Shown here piece by piece: positions 26,068-34,333 of a stretch of 64,000 bases of DNA. Each line of letters starts with the position of its first letter. The first letter of the stretch is position 1. A program made the translations under genes and the position numbers. Origin of the DNA: Actinomadura spongiicola (GTDB lineage: Bacteria; Actinomycetota; Actinomycetes; Streptosporangiales; Streptosporangiaceae); contig NZ_QVNQ01000003.1 of NCBI RefSeq assembly GCF_003432485.1, positions 620,001 through 684,000 on the forward strand. Reading direction: 5' to 3'. Below the pieces are notes generated by a model that saw only the letters and a program-made list of their open reading frames with translations, made no database searches and had not been told where the DNA came from.

Positions 26068-26940
26068 ATGGACCAGCGCGAGTTCTTGGCGGACGAGTTC
26101 GAGAAGCACCGCGTGCACCTCAAAGCGGTGGCCTACCGGATGCTCGGCTCGCTCAGCGAGGCGGAGGACGCCGTCCAGGAGGCGTGGCTGAGGCTCAACC
26201 GCTCCGACGCGGACGGAATCGATAACCTGGGCGGCTGGCTGACCACGGTCGTGGGCCGCCTCTGCCTGGACATCCTGCGTTCCCGCACCGCACGGCGCGA
26301 GGAACCCCTGGAGGAACGCCTCCCGGACCCGATCATCGGCCCGGCGTCCGGTGTCGACCCCGAACACGAGGCGTTGATGGCCGATTCCGTCGGCCTCGCG
26401 CTGTTGGTGGTCCTGGAGTCCCTTACTCCCGCCGAGCGGCTCGCGTTCGTCCTGCACGACACCTTCGCCATACCGTTCGAGGACATCGCCCCCATCGTCG
26501 GACGGTCCCCGGCCGCGGCGCGGCAACTCGCCAGCCGGGCCCGCCGCCGGGTGCGGGGCGCCGCGCCCGATCCCGAACGCGACCGGGCCCGCCAGCGCGA
26601 GGTCGTCGACGCGTTCCAGGCGGCGGCGCGCGGCGGCGACTTCCAGGCCCTTCTCGCCGTCCTGGCTCCCGACGTCGTGCTGCGCGCCGACCTCGGGATC
26701 CGCGGCCGGAAGGTGGTCCGCGGCGCGGAGGCCGTCGCCGGTCAGGCGCTCCTGTTCCGCCGGGTGGGCGGCGAGTCCCGGCCCGCGCTGGTCAACGGCA
26801 CGGCCGGGATGATCGGCTCCATCAACGGACGGACCACGTCCGTGCTGTCCTTCGTGATCGTGGACGGCAGGGTGTCCGCCATCGACATCCTCGCCGACCC
26901 CGACCGCCTGGCCGACCTCGACCTCAGCGTCCTCGACTGA
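26068..26940 (+). CDS. sigJ: ECF41-group RNA polymerase sigma factor (SigJ-like) with SnoaL-like C-terminal domain
   Basis: A 290-residue sigma factor. Sigma-2 (AYRMLGSLSEAEDAVQEAWL, WLTTVVGRLCLDILRSRTAR) and sigma-4 (SLTPAERLAFVLHDTFAIPF, VGRSPAAARQLASRARRRV) are followed by a SnoaL/NTF2-like domain of about 115 residues that modulates activity in place of an anti-sigma factor. The late motif appears as DILADPDRLADL (NPDKL-like), but the usual DGGGR motif is replaced by DLGIRGRK. A textbook ECF41 promoter precedes it. The typical partner, a carboxymuconolactone decarboxylase or oxidoreductase gene, is not next door. The gene converges on dapB with six bases between stops. Confidence 0.92.
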   Translation: MDQREFLADEFEKHRVHLKAVAYRMLGSLSEAEDAVQEAWLRLNRSDADGIDNLGGWLTTVVGRLCLDILRSRTARREEPLEERLPDPIIGPASGVDPEHEALMADSVGLALLVVLESLTPAERLAFVLHDTFAIPFEDIAPIVGRSPAAARQLASRARRRVRGAAPDPERDRARQREVVDAFQAAARGGDFQALLAVLAPDVVLRADLGIRGRKVVRGAEAVAGQALLFRRVGGESRPALVNGTAGMIGSINGRTTSVLSFVIVDGRVSAIDILADPDRLADLDLSVLD

Positions 26941-26946
26941 GCGGGA

Positions 26947-27684
26947 TCACAGCCCGAGCAGGCCCTCGATTCCGATCGTGAGGCGGTCGAGCCCCGCGAC
27001 CTTGCGGACGGCGAGAAGGACGCCCGGCATGAACGACTCGCGGTTCATCGAGTCGTGCCGGATGGTGAACAGCTCACCGTGCCCGCCGAGAACGACCTCC
27101 TGATGGGCGACGGCGCCGGACATACGAACCGCGTGAACGCGGACACCGTCCACGTCGGCGCCGCGGGCTCCAGCGATCTCGGACGTGGTGGCGTCCGGCG
27201 ACGGCGCCACCCCGGCCTCGGCGCGGGCGGCGGCGACCAGTTCGGCGGTGCGGTAGGCGGTGCCGGACGGGGCGTCGGCCTTGTTCGGATGGTGCGTCTC
27301 GACGATCTCGACGGACTCGAAGAGCGGGGCCGCCTTCTGCGCGAAGTGCATCATCAGCACCGCGCCGATGCCGAAGTTCGGGGCGATGACGACGTTGCCC
27401 GCCGACTCGTCGGTCAGCCAGGACCGGACCGTGTCGACCCGCGACGGGTCGAACCCGCTGGTGCCGACGACGGCGTGCAGGCCGTGTTCGACGCACCATT
27501 TGAGGTTGTCCATGACGACGCCGGGGTGGGTGAAGTCGACGACGACCTCGGCGGCGGCCAGCTCATCGAGCGCGTCACCCTGGTCGACGGCGGCGACGAG
27601 CTCCATGTCGTCGGCCCCCTCCACGGCGCGGCACACCTCGATGCCCATCCGGCCCCGCGCGCCCAGCACCCCGACCTCGATCAC
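26947..27684 (-). CDS. dapB: 4-hydroxy-tetrahydrodipicolinate reductase
   Basis: A 245-residue reductase. The dinucleotide-binding loop is VGVLGARGRMG, DVTHP-like VVDFTHPGVVMDNL follows, and the catalytic motif appears as ETHHPNKADAPSGTA with the His and Lys that act on the substrate. It catalyses the second committed step of diaminopimelate/lysine synthesis; dapA is about 12 kb upstream on the same strand. The position beside the pnp/M16 peptidase block is the usual actinobacterial arrangement. ATG 27684 gives the family start MIEVGVLGA. Confidence 0.95.
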   Translation of the reverse strand: MIEVGVLGARGRMGIEVCRAVEGADDMELVAAVDQGDALDELAAAEVVVDFTHPGVVMDNLKWCVEHGLHAVVGTSGFDPSRVDTVRSWLTDESAGNVVIAPNFGIGAVLMMHFAQKAAPLFESVEIVETHHPNKADAPSGTAYRTAELVAAARAEAGVAPSPDATTSEIAGARGADVDGVRVHAVRMSGAVAHQEVVLGGHGELFTIRHDSMNRESFMPGVLLAVRKVAGLDRLTIGIEGLLGL

Positions 27685-27723
27685 GTGTGTTCCTCCCGGT
27701 TGGCGTCCCGCCGAGCCTATCGC

Positions 27724-28347
27724 TCAGAAGCGCTTACCGAGCTCCCGCGCCTCCGCGTAAGCGGCACGACGCCCGGCTTCGGCGTCGGCGGTGGCCAGGT
27801 TAGGGCGGAACATCACGGAGCTGATGTCGTCGATCCCGGCCCAACGCAGCCACCCCTCCAGAAACGGCACCTGATGATCGCTCCCGAACGCGGCCGGCCG
27901 CCCCTCCCCGTAGACGGCACTGGTGTAGACGACGGCGGCCTTCTTACCACTCAGCAGACCGCTGTAGCCCTTCTCGGGATCGAAGGTGAACACCCACCCC
28001 GGCTGGGACACCACATCGACGAACTGCTTCAGGATGTATGGAACGCTCGTGTTCCACATGGGAACGCTGAACAGGTAACGGTCATAGGAGTCGAACCGCT
28101 CGAAGACCCGCCGAAGAGCCTCCCAGGCAGCAGCCTGCTCACCGGACAGCTCTTCCCCCGCGAAAACGGCCATCTTGGCCCCCGCCGCCGCGGGTCCGAA
28201 CTCGGGCAGCGTGCCGTCCCACAGGTCATAGTGATCGACGACATCACCATGAACCTCGCGATAGGCGTCCACGAACACCCCGGCGAGCGCCAACGACTCC
28301 GACGCGCCCCCTCGCGGCGAAGCAGAAACATGCAGCAAACGAGACAC
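27724..28347 (-). CDS. azoR: FMN-dependent NADH-azoreductase / quinone reductase
   Basis: A 207-residue flavodoxin-fold protein: SRLLHVSASPRGGASESL binds FMN phosphate, FSVPMWNTSVPYILKQFVD is the AzoR signature, and GWVFTFDPEKGYSGLLSGKK is the family's conserved central block. AzoR proteins reduce quinones and azo compounds by two electrons and protect against electrophile stress. The GTG at 28347 has GGAGGAG five to six bases upstream. The promoter region carries two similar operator-like sequences, one filling the -35/-10 spacer, so strong repression with induction by electrophiles is likely. No matching regulator gene is adjacent. Confidence 0.9.
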   Translation of the reverse strand: MSRLLHVSASPRGGASESLALAGVFVDAYREVHGDVVDHYDLWDGTLPEFGPAAAGAKMAVFAGEELSGEQAAAWEALRRVFERFDSYDRYLFSVPMWNTSVPYILKQFVDVVSQPGWVFTFDPEKGYSGLLSGKKAAVVYTSAVYGEGRPAAFGSDHQVPFLEGWLRWAGIDDISSVMFRPNLATADAEAGRRAAYAEARELGKRF

Positions 28348-28365
28348 GAGCACTCCTCCAAAGAT

Positions 28366-28420
28366 CCGGACCAAGGTCCACTTACCACTGAAGAGAAGAT
28401 TAGCGGACCTCAGTCCGCTT
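28366..28420 (-). promoter_or_regulatory. Two tandem operator-like repeats of azoR
   Basis: Minus-strand copies AAGTGGACCTTGGTCCGG (28383-28366) and AAGCGGACTGAGGTCCGC (28420-28403) share the pattern AAGyGGAC-n3-GGTCCG and start 37 bases apart. The upstream copy fills the promoter spacer; the downstream copy covers the likely transcription start. The pattern resembles sites of dimeric winged-helix repressors. Confidence 0.6.
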
Positions 28421-28425
28421 AGCAA
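28397..28425 (-). promoter_or_regulatory. azoR promoter: TTGCTA - 17 bp - TAATCT
   Basis: Read on the minus strand, TTGCTA (28425-28420), a 17-bp spacer and TAATCT (28402-28397) form a good sigma-A-like promoter about 50 bases before the azoR start. The spacer is itself an inverted repeat. Confidence 0.65.
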
Positions 28426-28560
28426 GCCACACCTCACCACTCCAAGCCGCCGTGATCGAGTCCAAGGGCCCGGCCGCGGGCTGAGGCGACCGAATCAAGA
28501 ACGATCGCGCAGTGAGCCGACGCGATGCAGCGATCGCCCGCAGTGCACGTGAACACAGCG

Positions 28561-28741
28561 ACCTCAGCCTGCCTTCGCAACCACGCAACCACCTCGACCA
28601 CTGCGATCGCGTCCAAAGGCAGGTTCGAGCGAAGCGAGAACCTGATCGCGCAGCGAGCGGCAAGGCGAGACGGAGCGATGCAAGCGATCGCACCAATTTC
28701 TCGACGATGGAGGCCCGCCAGGGCCGAAGGAGGAGAGAAAT
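28561..28741. repeat. Dispersed structured repeat, copy 1
   Basis: About 181 bases, strongly similar in the same orientation to 53332-53515. Both contain the hairpin CAGGTTC - 11 nt - GAACCTG, two GCGATCGC octamers, a GGCCC...GGGCC hairpin and a closing CCGAAGGAGGAG. This copy ends on the stop codon of the M16 peptidase gene. Confidence 0.88.
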
Positions 28742-30045
28742 TAAATAGACACAGGCCCTATGACGGTGAGGGCTTGGGGGGTGGTGAGGATGTCTTGGGC
28801 GATCGCGCGGATGTCGTCGAGGGTGACGGATTCGATGCGGGCCAGGACCTCGTCGACGGGGAGGAGGGATTCGTAGACGAGTTCGCTCTTGCCGATGCGG
28901 CTCATGCGGGAGCCGGTGTCCTCCAGGCCGAGGACCATCGCGCCGCGTAGTTGGCCTTTTCCGCGTTCGAGTTCCTCGGCGGTGAGGCCGGTGGTGACGG
29001 CCTTGTCGAGTTCGTCGCGGCAGATGGACAGGACCTCTTCGGCCTTGGCGGGCTGGCAGCCCGCGTAGACGCCGAAGATGCCGGAGTCGGCGTACTGGGC
29101 GGTGTAGCTGTACACCGAGTACGCCAGGCCGCGCTTCTCGCGGATCTCCTGGAAGAGGCGGGAGGACATGCCGCCGCCGAGTGCCGCGTTGAGCACGCCG
29201 AGGGCGAAGCGGCGGTCGTCGGTGCGGGAGACGCCGGCGCCGCCGAGGATGATGTGGGCCTGCTCGGTGTCCTTCTCGATCACGACGCGCCGGGGGTCGA
29301 TCGGGACGGGGGTGCCGTCGAGGCGGGGCGGGGCGGGTTCGGCGTCGCCGGTGAGGTGCGGTTCGAACGCGCGGGCGACCAGGCCGACGACCTCGTCGTG
29401 GTCGATGTTGCCGGCCACCGACACCACGAGGTTGGACGGGACGTAGTGCCTGCGGTAGTAGCCGTGGATGCGGTCGCGGGAGAGCGCGTTGATGGAGTCC
29501 TCGGTGCCGAGGATGGGACGTCCGAGGGGGGTGTCGCCGTAGAGCGCGGTGGCGAACTCGTCGTGGATCAGGTCGCCGGGGTCGTCGTCGCGCATGTGGA
29601 TCTCTTCGAGGATCACGCCGCGTTCGGCCTCGACGTCCTCGGGACGGTTCACCGACGCCACGACCATGTCGGAGACGACGTCCACGGCGAGCGGCAGGTC
29701 GGCGTCCAGGACCCGCGCGTAGTAGCAGGTGTACTCCTTGGCGGTGAACGCGTTGAGGTCGCCGCCGACCGCGTCGATCGCCGCGGAGATCTCCAGCGCG
29801 GACCGCCGTTTCGTGCCCTTGAACAGCACGTGTTCGAGGTAGTGGCTGGCTCCGGCGTCGGCGGGGGCCTCGTCGCGGGAGCCGACCGCGGACCAGATGC
29901 CGAACGCGGCGGACCGCACGGTCGGCATCGTCTCGGTGATGATCCGTAGCCCGCCGGGGAGGACGGTGCGGCGTACCGCGCCGGCGCCGTCGGTGTGGAT
30001 CGTGGTGGTGGTGCCGGGCTCCTGCGCCCTCGCCGGCAGGGTCAC
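28741..30045 (-). CDS. M16-family zinc metallopeptidase (processing peptidase-like)
   Basis: A 434-residue peptidase with the inverted zinc motif HYLEHVLF (HxxEH) near residue 70 and a second-ligand glutamate about 75 residues on (ERGVILEEIHMRDDD). The C-terminal half has the inactive M16 repeat with GGGMSSRLFQEIREKRGLAY. The family includes mitochondrial processing peptidase and mycobacterial PepR; the role in actinobacteria is degradation of peptides of uncertain origin. It follows pnp, as usual. The start is a GTG at 30045 with no strong ribosome binding site. The TAA stop coincides with the edge of the dispersed repeat. Confidence 0.92.
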   Translation of the reverse strand: MTLPARAQEPGTTTTIHTDGAGAVRRTVLPGGLRIITETMPTVRSAAFGIWSAVGSRDEAPADAGASHYLEHVLFKGTKRRSALEISAAIDAVGGDLNAFTAKEYTCYYARVLDADLPLAVDVVSDMVVASVNRPEDVEAERGVILEEIHMRDDDPGDLIHDEFATALYGDTPLGRPILGTEDSINALSRDRIHGYYRRHYVPSNLVVSVAGNIDHDEVVGLVARAFEPHLTGDAEPAPPRLDGTPVPIDPRRVVIEKDTEQAHIILGGAGVSRTDDRRFALGVLNAALGGGMSSRLFQEIREKRGLAYSVYSYTAQYADSGIFGVYAGCQPAKAEEVLSICRDELDKAVTTGLTAEELERGKGQLRGAMVLGLEDTGSRMSRIGKSELVYESLLPVDEVLARIESVTLDDIRAIAQDILTTPQALTVIGPVSI

Positions 30046-30068
30046 GTGTCGCTCACATTCAGATGCGG

Positions 30069-30103
30069 CCGACCAGCCGTCCCGCGTGGGGACGGCCGGT
30101 CGG
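30069..30103 (-). terminator. Hairpin terminator after pnp
   Basis: A 14-bp stem with one mismatch (CCGACC-a-GCCGTCCC pairing with GGGACGGC-c-GGTCGG), loop of five bases, 13 bases after the pnp stop and before the M16 gene. Confidence 0.75.
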
Positions 30104-30116
30104 TCATCGGCCGGGG

Positions 30117-32468
30117 TCAGGAGTTGCGCTGGCCTGCGTCGTCGCCGCCACGGCGGGTGCGGCGGCGGCGCGGGCGGCGCTCGCCGTCGTCACGGCGTTC
30201 CCGGCGCTCGCCGGAGTCGCCGCCGGTGGACTCGGCGGCGGGGGCGTCGCCCTCATCGGAGTCGCCCTTGTCGGCGGCCTCGCGATCGATCACCTCGACC
30301 GGCACCAGCGACAGCTTGCCGCGCTGATCGATCTCGGTGACCTCGACCTGGATCTTCTCGCCGACGCCCATCACGTCCTCGACGTTCTCGATCCGGGCGC
30401 CGCCGTGCAGCTTGCGGATCTGCGAGACGTGCAGCAGGCCGTCCTTGCCGGGCAGCAGCGACACGAACGCGCCGAACGTGGTGGTCTTGACGACGGTGCC
30501 GAGGAACCGCTCGCCGACCTCCGGCATGTGCGGGTTCGCGATCGAGTTGATCGCCTGCCGGGCCGCCTCGGCGGACGGGCCGTCGGTGGCGCCGACGTAG
30601 ATCGTGCCGTCGTCCTCGATCGTGATGTCGGCGCCGGTGTCGTCCTGGATCGAGTTGATCATCTTGCCCTTGGGGCCGATGACCTCGCCGATCTTGTCGA
30701 CGGGGACCTTGATGGTGATGATCCGCGGCGCGTTCGGGCTCATCTCGGCGGGCGCCTCGATGGCCTCCTGCATGACGTCCAGGATCGCGAGGCGGGCGCC
30801 CTTGGCCTGCTTCAGCGCGGCGGCCAGCACGGAGGCGGGAATGCCGTCGAGCTTGGTGTCGAGCTGGAGCGCGGTGATCACGTCACGGGTGCCGGCGACC
30901 TTGAAGTCCATGTCGCCGAAGGCGTCCTCGGCGCCGAGGATGTCGGTCAGCGTGACGTACTCGCCGCCCTCGTTGATGAGGCCCATGGCGATGCCCGCGA
31001 CCATCTGCTTGAGCGGGACTCCCGCGTCCAGCAGCGACATGGTCGACGCGCACACCGAGCCCATCGACGTGGACCCGTTCGACCCGAGCGCCTCCGACAC
31101 CTGCCGGATCGCGTACGGGAACTCCTCGCGGCTCGGCAGCACCGGGATCAGGGCGCGCTCGGCGAGCGCGCCGTGCCCGATCTCGCGGCGCTTCGGCGAG
31201 CCGACGCGGCCGGTCTCACCGGTGGAGTACGGCGGGAAGTTGTAGTTGTGCATGTACCGCTTGGTGCGCTCGGGGTTGAGCGTGTCGATCATCTGCTCCA
31301 TGCGGAGCATGTTCAGCGTGGTCACGCCGAGGATCTGCGTCTCGCCGCGCTCGAACAGCGCCGACCCGTGCACCCGCGGGACGACGTGCGCCTCGGCGGT
31401 GAGCTGCCGGATGTCCTTCGGGCCGCGGCCGTCGATGCGCAGCCCGTCGCGGACGACCCGCTCGCGGACGAGCTTCTTGGTCACGGCGCGGTACGCGGCG
31501 GAGATCTCCTTCTCGCGGCCCTCGAAGGTCTCGGCGAGCTTCTCCGCGACGGCCGTCTTGATCTCGTCCAGGCGGCTCTCGCGCTCCTGCTTGCCGACGA
31601 TCGTGAGGGCCTGCGCGAGGTCCTCGGTGACGGCGTCGGAGACGGCGGCGTACACGTCGTCCTGGTAGTCCAGGAAGATCGGGTACTCGGCGGTCTCCTT
31701 GGCGGCGACGGCGGCGAGTTCGCTCTGCGCCTGGCAGAGGGCCTTGATGAACGGCTTGGCCGCCTCCAGGCCCTCGGCGACGGTCTCCTCGGTGGGGGCG
31801 GCGGCGCCCTCGCCGACGAGCTTCAGGGTGTCGCGGGTGGACTCGGCCTCCACCATCATGATCGCGACGTCGCCGTCCTCCAGGACGCGTCCGGCGACCA
31901 CCATGTCGAAGGTGGCGTTCTCCAGCTCGGGGTGGGTCGGGAAGCCGATCCAGCGGCCCTCGATCAGCGCGACGCGGACGCCGCCGATCGGGCCGGAGAA
32001 CGGCAGGCCCGCCAGCTGCGTGGACATCGAGGCCGCGTTGATCGCGACGACGTCGTACAGGTGGTCGGGATGCAACGCCATGATCGTCTCAACGATCTGG
32101 ATCTCGTTGCGCAGGCCCTTGACGAACGACGGGCGCAGCGGCCGGTCGATCAGGCGGCAGGTCAGGATCGCGTCCTCGGACGGCCGGCCCTCCCGCCGGA
32201 AGAACGAGCCGGGGATGCGCCCGGCCGCGTACATCCGCTCCTCGACGTCCACGGTCAGCGGGAAGAAGTCGAGGGTCTCCTTCGGCTTCTTCGACGCGGT
32301 GGTCGCCGACAGCACCATCGTCTCGTCGTCGAGATAGGCGACGGCGGAGCCGGCGGCCTGGCGGGCCAGCCGGCCCGTCTCGAAGCGGATGGTGCGGGTG
32401 CCGAAGTCGCCGTTGTCGATGACGGCCTCGGTGCTGTGGGCGCCGTCGATGCGCACGGCTTCTGTCAC
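30117..32468 (-). CDS. pnp: Polynucleotide phosphorylase / guanosine pentaphosphate synthetase
   Basis: A 783-residue PNPase: two RNase PH domains (first: RPLRPSF; second: [23 protein letters not shown] region [20 protein letters not shown]), an alpha-helical linker, a KH domain ([19 protein letters not shown]) and an S1 domain ([20 protein letters not shown]). It degrades RNA phosphorolytically; the actinobacterial enzyme also makes pppGpp in vitro (GpsI). The C-terminus ends in a basic Arg-rich tail ([12 protein letters not shown]), a likely RNA or partner contact. GTG start with GAGGAGG seven bases upstream. rpsO precedes it, but a strong terminator lies between. Confidence 0.96.
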   Translation of the reverse strand: MTEAVRIDGAHSTEAVIDNGDFGTRTIRFETGRLARQAAGSAVAYLDDETMVLSATTASKKPKETLDFFPLTVDVEERMYAAGRIPGSFFRREGRPSEDAILTCRLIDRPLRPSFVKGLRNEIQIVETIMALHPDHLYDVVAINAASMSTQLAGLPFSGPIGGVRVALIEGRWIGFPTHPELENATFDMVVAGRVLEDGDVAIMMVEAESTRDTLKLVGEGAAAPTEETVAEGLEAAKPFIKALCQAQSELAAVAAKETAEYPIFLDYQDDVYAAVSDAVTEDLAQALTIVGKQERESRLDEIKTAVAEKLAETFEGREKEISAAYRAVTKKLVRERVVRDGLRIDGRGPKDIRQLTAEAHVVPRVHGSALFERGETQILGVTTLNMLRMEQMIDTLNPERTKRYMHNYNFPPYSTGETGRVGSPKRREIGHGALAERALIPVLPSREEFPYAIRQVSEALGSNGSTSMGSVCASTMSLLDAGVPLKQMVAGIAMGLINEGGEYVTLTDILGAEDAFGDMDFKVAGTRDVITALQLDTKLDGIPASVLAAALKQAKGARLAILDVMQEAIEAPAEMSPNAPRIITIKVPVDKIGEVIGPKGKMINSIQDDTGADITIEDDGTIYVGATDGPSAEAARQAINSIANPHMPEVGERFLGTVVKTTTFGAFVSLLPGKDGLLHVSQIRKLHGGARIENVEDVMGVGEKIQVEVTEIDQRGKLSLVPVEVIDREAADKGDSDEGDAPAAESTGGDSGERRERRDDGERRPRRRRTRRGGDDAGQRNS

Positions 32469-32822
32469 GGGAAACCTCCTCAGGGTTCCATGTCGGTCCT
32501 CGCGGCCGTTTCCCGTGGTTTCACGCTGCCGGTCTTCGATCGAAGCGCCCGGATCGAGATGTCCGCCGATGCGGCGGAACGGATCCGGAAGCCACTACCG
32601 AGGACCGGCCCGCACCAGCGGTGTCCGCGAGGCTTGTCTACAGTTGTCCGGCCCGCCCGCGCCTGCCGGGGCGGTCGGGCGGCCGGTGCGCCGGTGGCGG
32701 CCCGTCCAGCGGGACCCGGCGCGTTCGGACGGCGCGTCGCTCACCCCGTCCGGCCATGGACGCTCGGCCCACGGCGGGCCATAAAGGAAGGGAGTGGCCC
32801 GGCGGGCCACTCCCTCACCGTC
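32469..32822. other. rpsO-pnp intergenic region
   Basis: 354 bases. It contains the rpsO terminator (32790-32814) and, closer to pnp, GC-rich sequence that must hold the pnp promoter and leader; I see no confident -35/-10. PNPase leaders are often autoregulated by RNase processing, but no long hairpin adjacent to the start is obvious. No gene is supported. Confidence 0.55.
32790..32814 (-). terminator. rpsO terminator
   Basis: A perfect 11-bp stem (GGGAGTGGCCC/GGGCCACTCCC) with a three-base loop, followed on the minus strand by TTCCTTTAT. This is the closest to a classical intrinsic terminator in the window. Confidence 0.9.
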
Positions 32823-33092
32823 CTAGCGGCGCAGACCGAGTCGCTCGATCAGCTGCCGGTAACGGTTGATGTCCTTGTTGGCGAGGTACTTCAGGAGCCG
32901 GCGACGACGGCCGACCAGCAGCAGCAGACCGCGGCGGCTGTGGTGGTCGTGCTTGTGCTCCTTGAGGTGCTCGGTCAGATCGTTGATCCGACGCGTGAGC
33001 AGCGCGACCTGGACCTCCGGGGATCCGGTGTCACCCTCAGTGGTCGCGTACTCCGAGATGATCTTGTTCTTGGTGGCGGTGTCGAGCGACAC
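32823..33092 (-). CDS. rpsO: 30S ribosomal protein S15
   Basis: An 89-residue S15 with the family core [20 protein letters not shown] and the C-terminal [19 protein letters not shown]15 binds 16S rRNA early and organises the 30S platform. It starts with GTG at 33092, AAGGAG five bases upstream. It ends eight bases before a strong terminator, so most transcripts should stop before pnp. About 209 bases separate it from ribF, where its promoter must lie. Confidence 0.97.
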   Translation of the reverse strand: MSLDTATKNKIISEYATTEGDTGSPEVQVALLTRRINDLTEHLKEHKHDHHSRRGLLLLVGRRRRLLKYLANKDINRYRQLIERLGLRR

Positions 33093-33301
33093 GTGGCTCC
33101 TTCGATGCGATCGTCACCCGCAGATCCGAAAGCCCGTCGGGCGGGGTCCGCATGGTGCGTGAAGAGATTGGCGGGCCGCATGAGGGTGCAGCCAGCCGCG
33201 CCGGAACTCTTCCCGGCGACTATTCACCGTACCATGTCGGAAAGGCCCTCGGTCACGAAGAGGAAAGCCCCGTTGTCGCAGGGTACGCATTCCGCCGGAA
33301 C

Positions 33302-34249
33302 CTAAACGGAGGTGATCTCCCGGGCGCGGGCCACGTCCCGGTGCATCTCCTCGATCAGCGCCTCGACGGACTCGAACTTGAGCGTGTCCCGGATCCGCGC
33401 GACGAAGTCGACGGCCATGTGCTCGCCGTAGAGGTCGAGGTCGTCACGGTCCAGCGCGTACGCCTCGACGGTCCGCTCGCCCGTGCCCTCGAACGTCGGG
33501 TTCGTTCCGATGGAGATCGCGGCGGGCCAGCTGAAGTCGGGATAGCGGCCCGAGTCGCAGACCAGCCGGCCCGCGTACACCCCGTCCGCGGGGATCGCCG
33601 TGTGCGGCGGCGTCTCCAGGTTCGCGGTGGGGAAGCCGAGCGCGCGTCCGCGCATGTGGCCCCGCACGACGACGCCCTCGACGCGGTGCGGACGGCCGAG
33701 CGCCCGCGCCGCCGTCTCGACGTCGCCCGCGTCGAGCCGCCCGCGGATGTAGCTGGACGAGATCGTGTCGCCGTTGGCGACCAGCGGCACGCCCTCGGCG
33801 GTGAAGTCGTACTTCTCGCCGAGCTCCCGCAGCAGCGCCACGTCGCCCTTGGCTCTGTGCCCGAACCGGAAGTCCTCGCCGACGACGACGTGCGACGCGT
33901 GCAGCCGGTCGACCAGGACCGACTGGACGAACTCGTCCGGCGCCATCTTCGACAGCTCCAGCGTGAACGGCACGACGACGACGGCGTCGGTGCCGAGCCC
34001 CTCCAGCAGCTCGATGCGGCGCCGGGTGGTGGCGAGCACCGGCGGGTGCGTGCCGGGCCGGACGACCTCGTCCGGATGCGGGTCGAACGTGATCACCACG
34101 GATCGCAGGCCACGGCGACGCGCCTCCTCGGCGGCGGATCCGACGATCCGCTGGTGGCCGCGGTGCACACCGTCGAACACCCCGATCGTGATGACAGAAC
34201 GGCCCCAGTCTGCGGGAACCTCGTCGAGGCCATTCCAGCGCCGCACCAT
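33302..34249 (-). CDS. ribF: Bifunctional riboflavin kinase / FAD synthetase
   Basis: A 315-residue RibF. The N-terminal FMN adenylyltransferase half has GVFDGVHRGHQ (nucleotidyltransferase HxGH) and TISSSYIRGRLDAGDV; the C-terminal kinase half has GRALGFPTANLE and WPAAISIGTNPTFEG. It converts riboflavin to FMN and FAD. The gene lies between truB/hemolysin III and rpsO, the standard actinobacterial location. ATG 34249 starts MVRRWNGLDEVP. No FMN riboswitch is visible upstream. Confidence 0.95.
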   Translation of the reverse strand: MVRRWNGLDEVPADWGRSVITIGVFDGVHRGHQRIVGSAAEEARRRGLRSVVITFDPHPDEVVRPGTHPPVLATTRRRIELLEGLGTDAVVVVPFTLELSKMAPDEFVQSVLVDRLHASHVVVGEDFRFGHRAKGDVALLRELGEKYDFTAEGVPLVANGDTISSSYIRGRLDAGDVETAARALGRPHRVEGVVVRGHMRGRALGFPTANLETPPHTAIPADGVYAGRLVCDSGRYPDFSWPAAISIGTNPTFEGTGERTVEAYALDRDDLDLYGEHMAVDFVARIRDTLKFESVEALIEEMHRDVARAREITSV

Positions 34250-34333
34250 TCACTCCCTGTGTAGGACGTGCCTGCCCGTTCTTGCTGCCGTCCTAAGAGT
34301 GCCATGCGCGGGCGGGCTAGTCGGAACCCGGGT

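Larger units (their letters stand above)
28348..28740. other. Intergenic region between azoR and the M16 peptidase gene
   Basis: 393 bases without a supportable gene. The left part (to 28425) is the azoR control region. The right part (28561-28741) is one copy of the dispersed repeat, preceded at 28498-28538 by a shorter sequence resembling part of the repeat (GATCGCGCAGTGAGCCG ... GATGCAGCGATCGC). The ORFs here are repeat translations, not genes. Confidence 0.7.

Noticed and set aside
28500..28700. GCGATCGC octamers as cyanobacterial HIP1 elements
   Set aside because: They occur here as part of one larger repeat rather than being scattered genome-wide across the window.
28525..28950. ORFs reading RSENLIAQRAARR in both dispersed repeats
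   Set aside because: The frame is kept only in part, starts lie outside the repeat and no domain is recognisable; hairpin conservation explains the similarity better.
30063..33305. Plus-strand ORF of 1080 codons opposite pnp and rpsO
   Set aside because: An antisense shadow produced by high third-position GC; pnp and rpsO explain the region fully.
33093..34333. FMN riboswitch near ribF
   Set aside because: No conserved RFN-element motifs are visible upstream of ribF.
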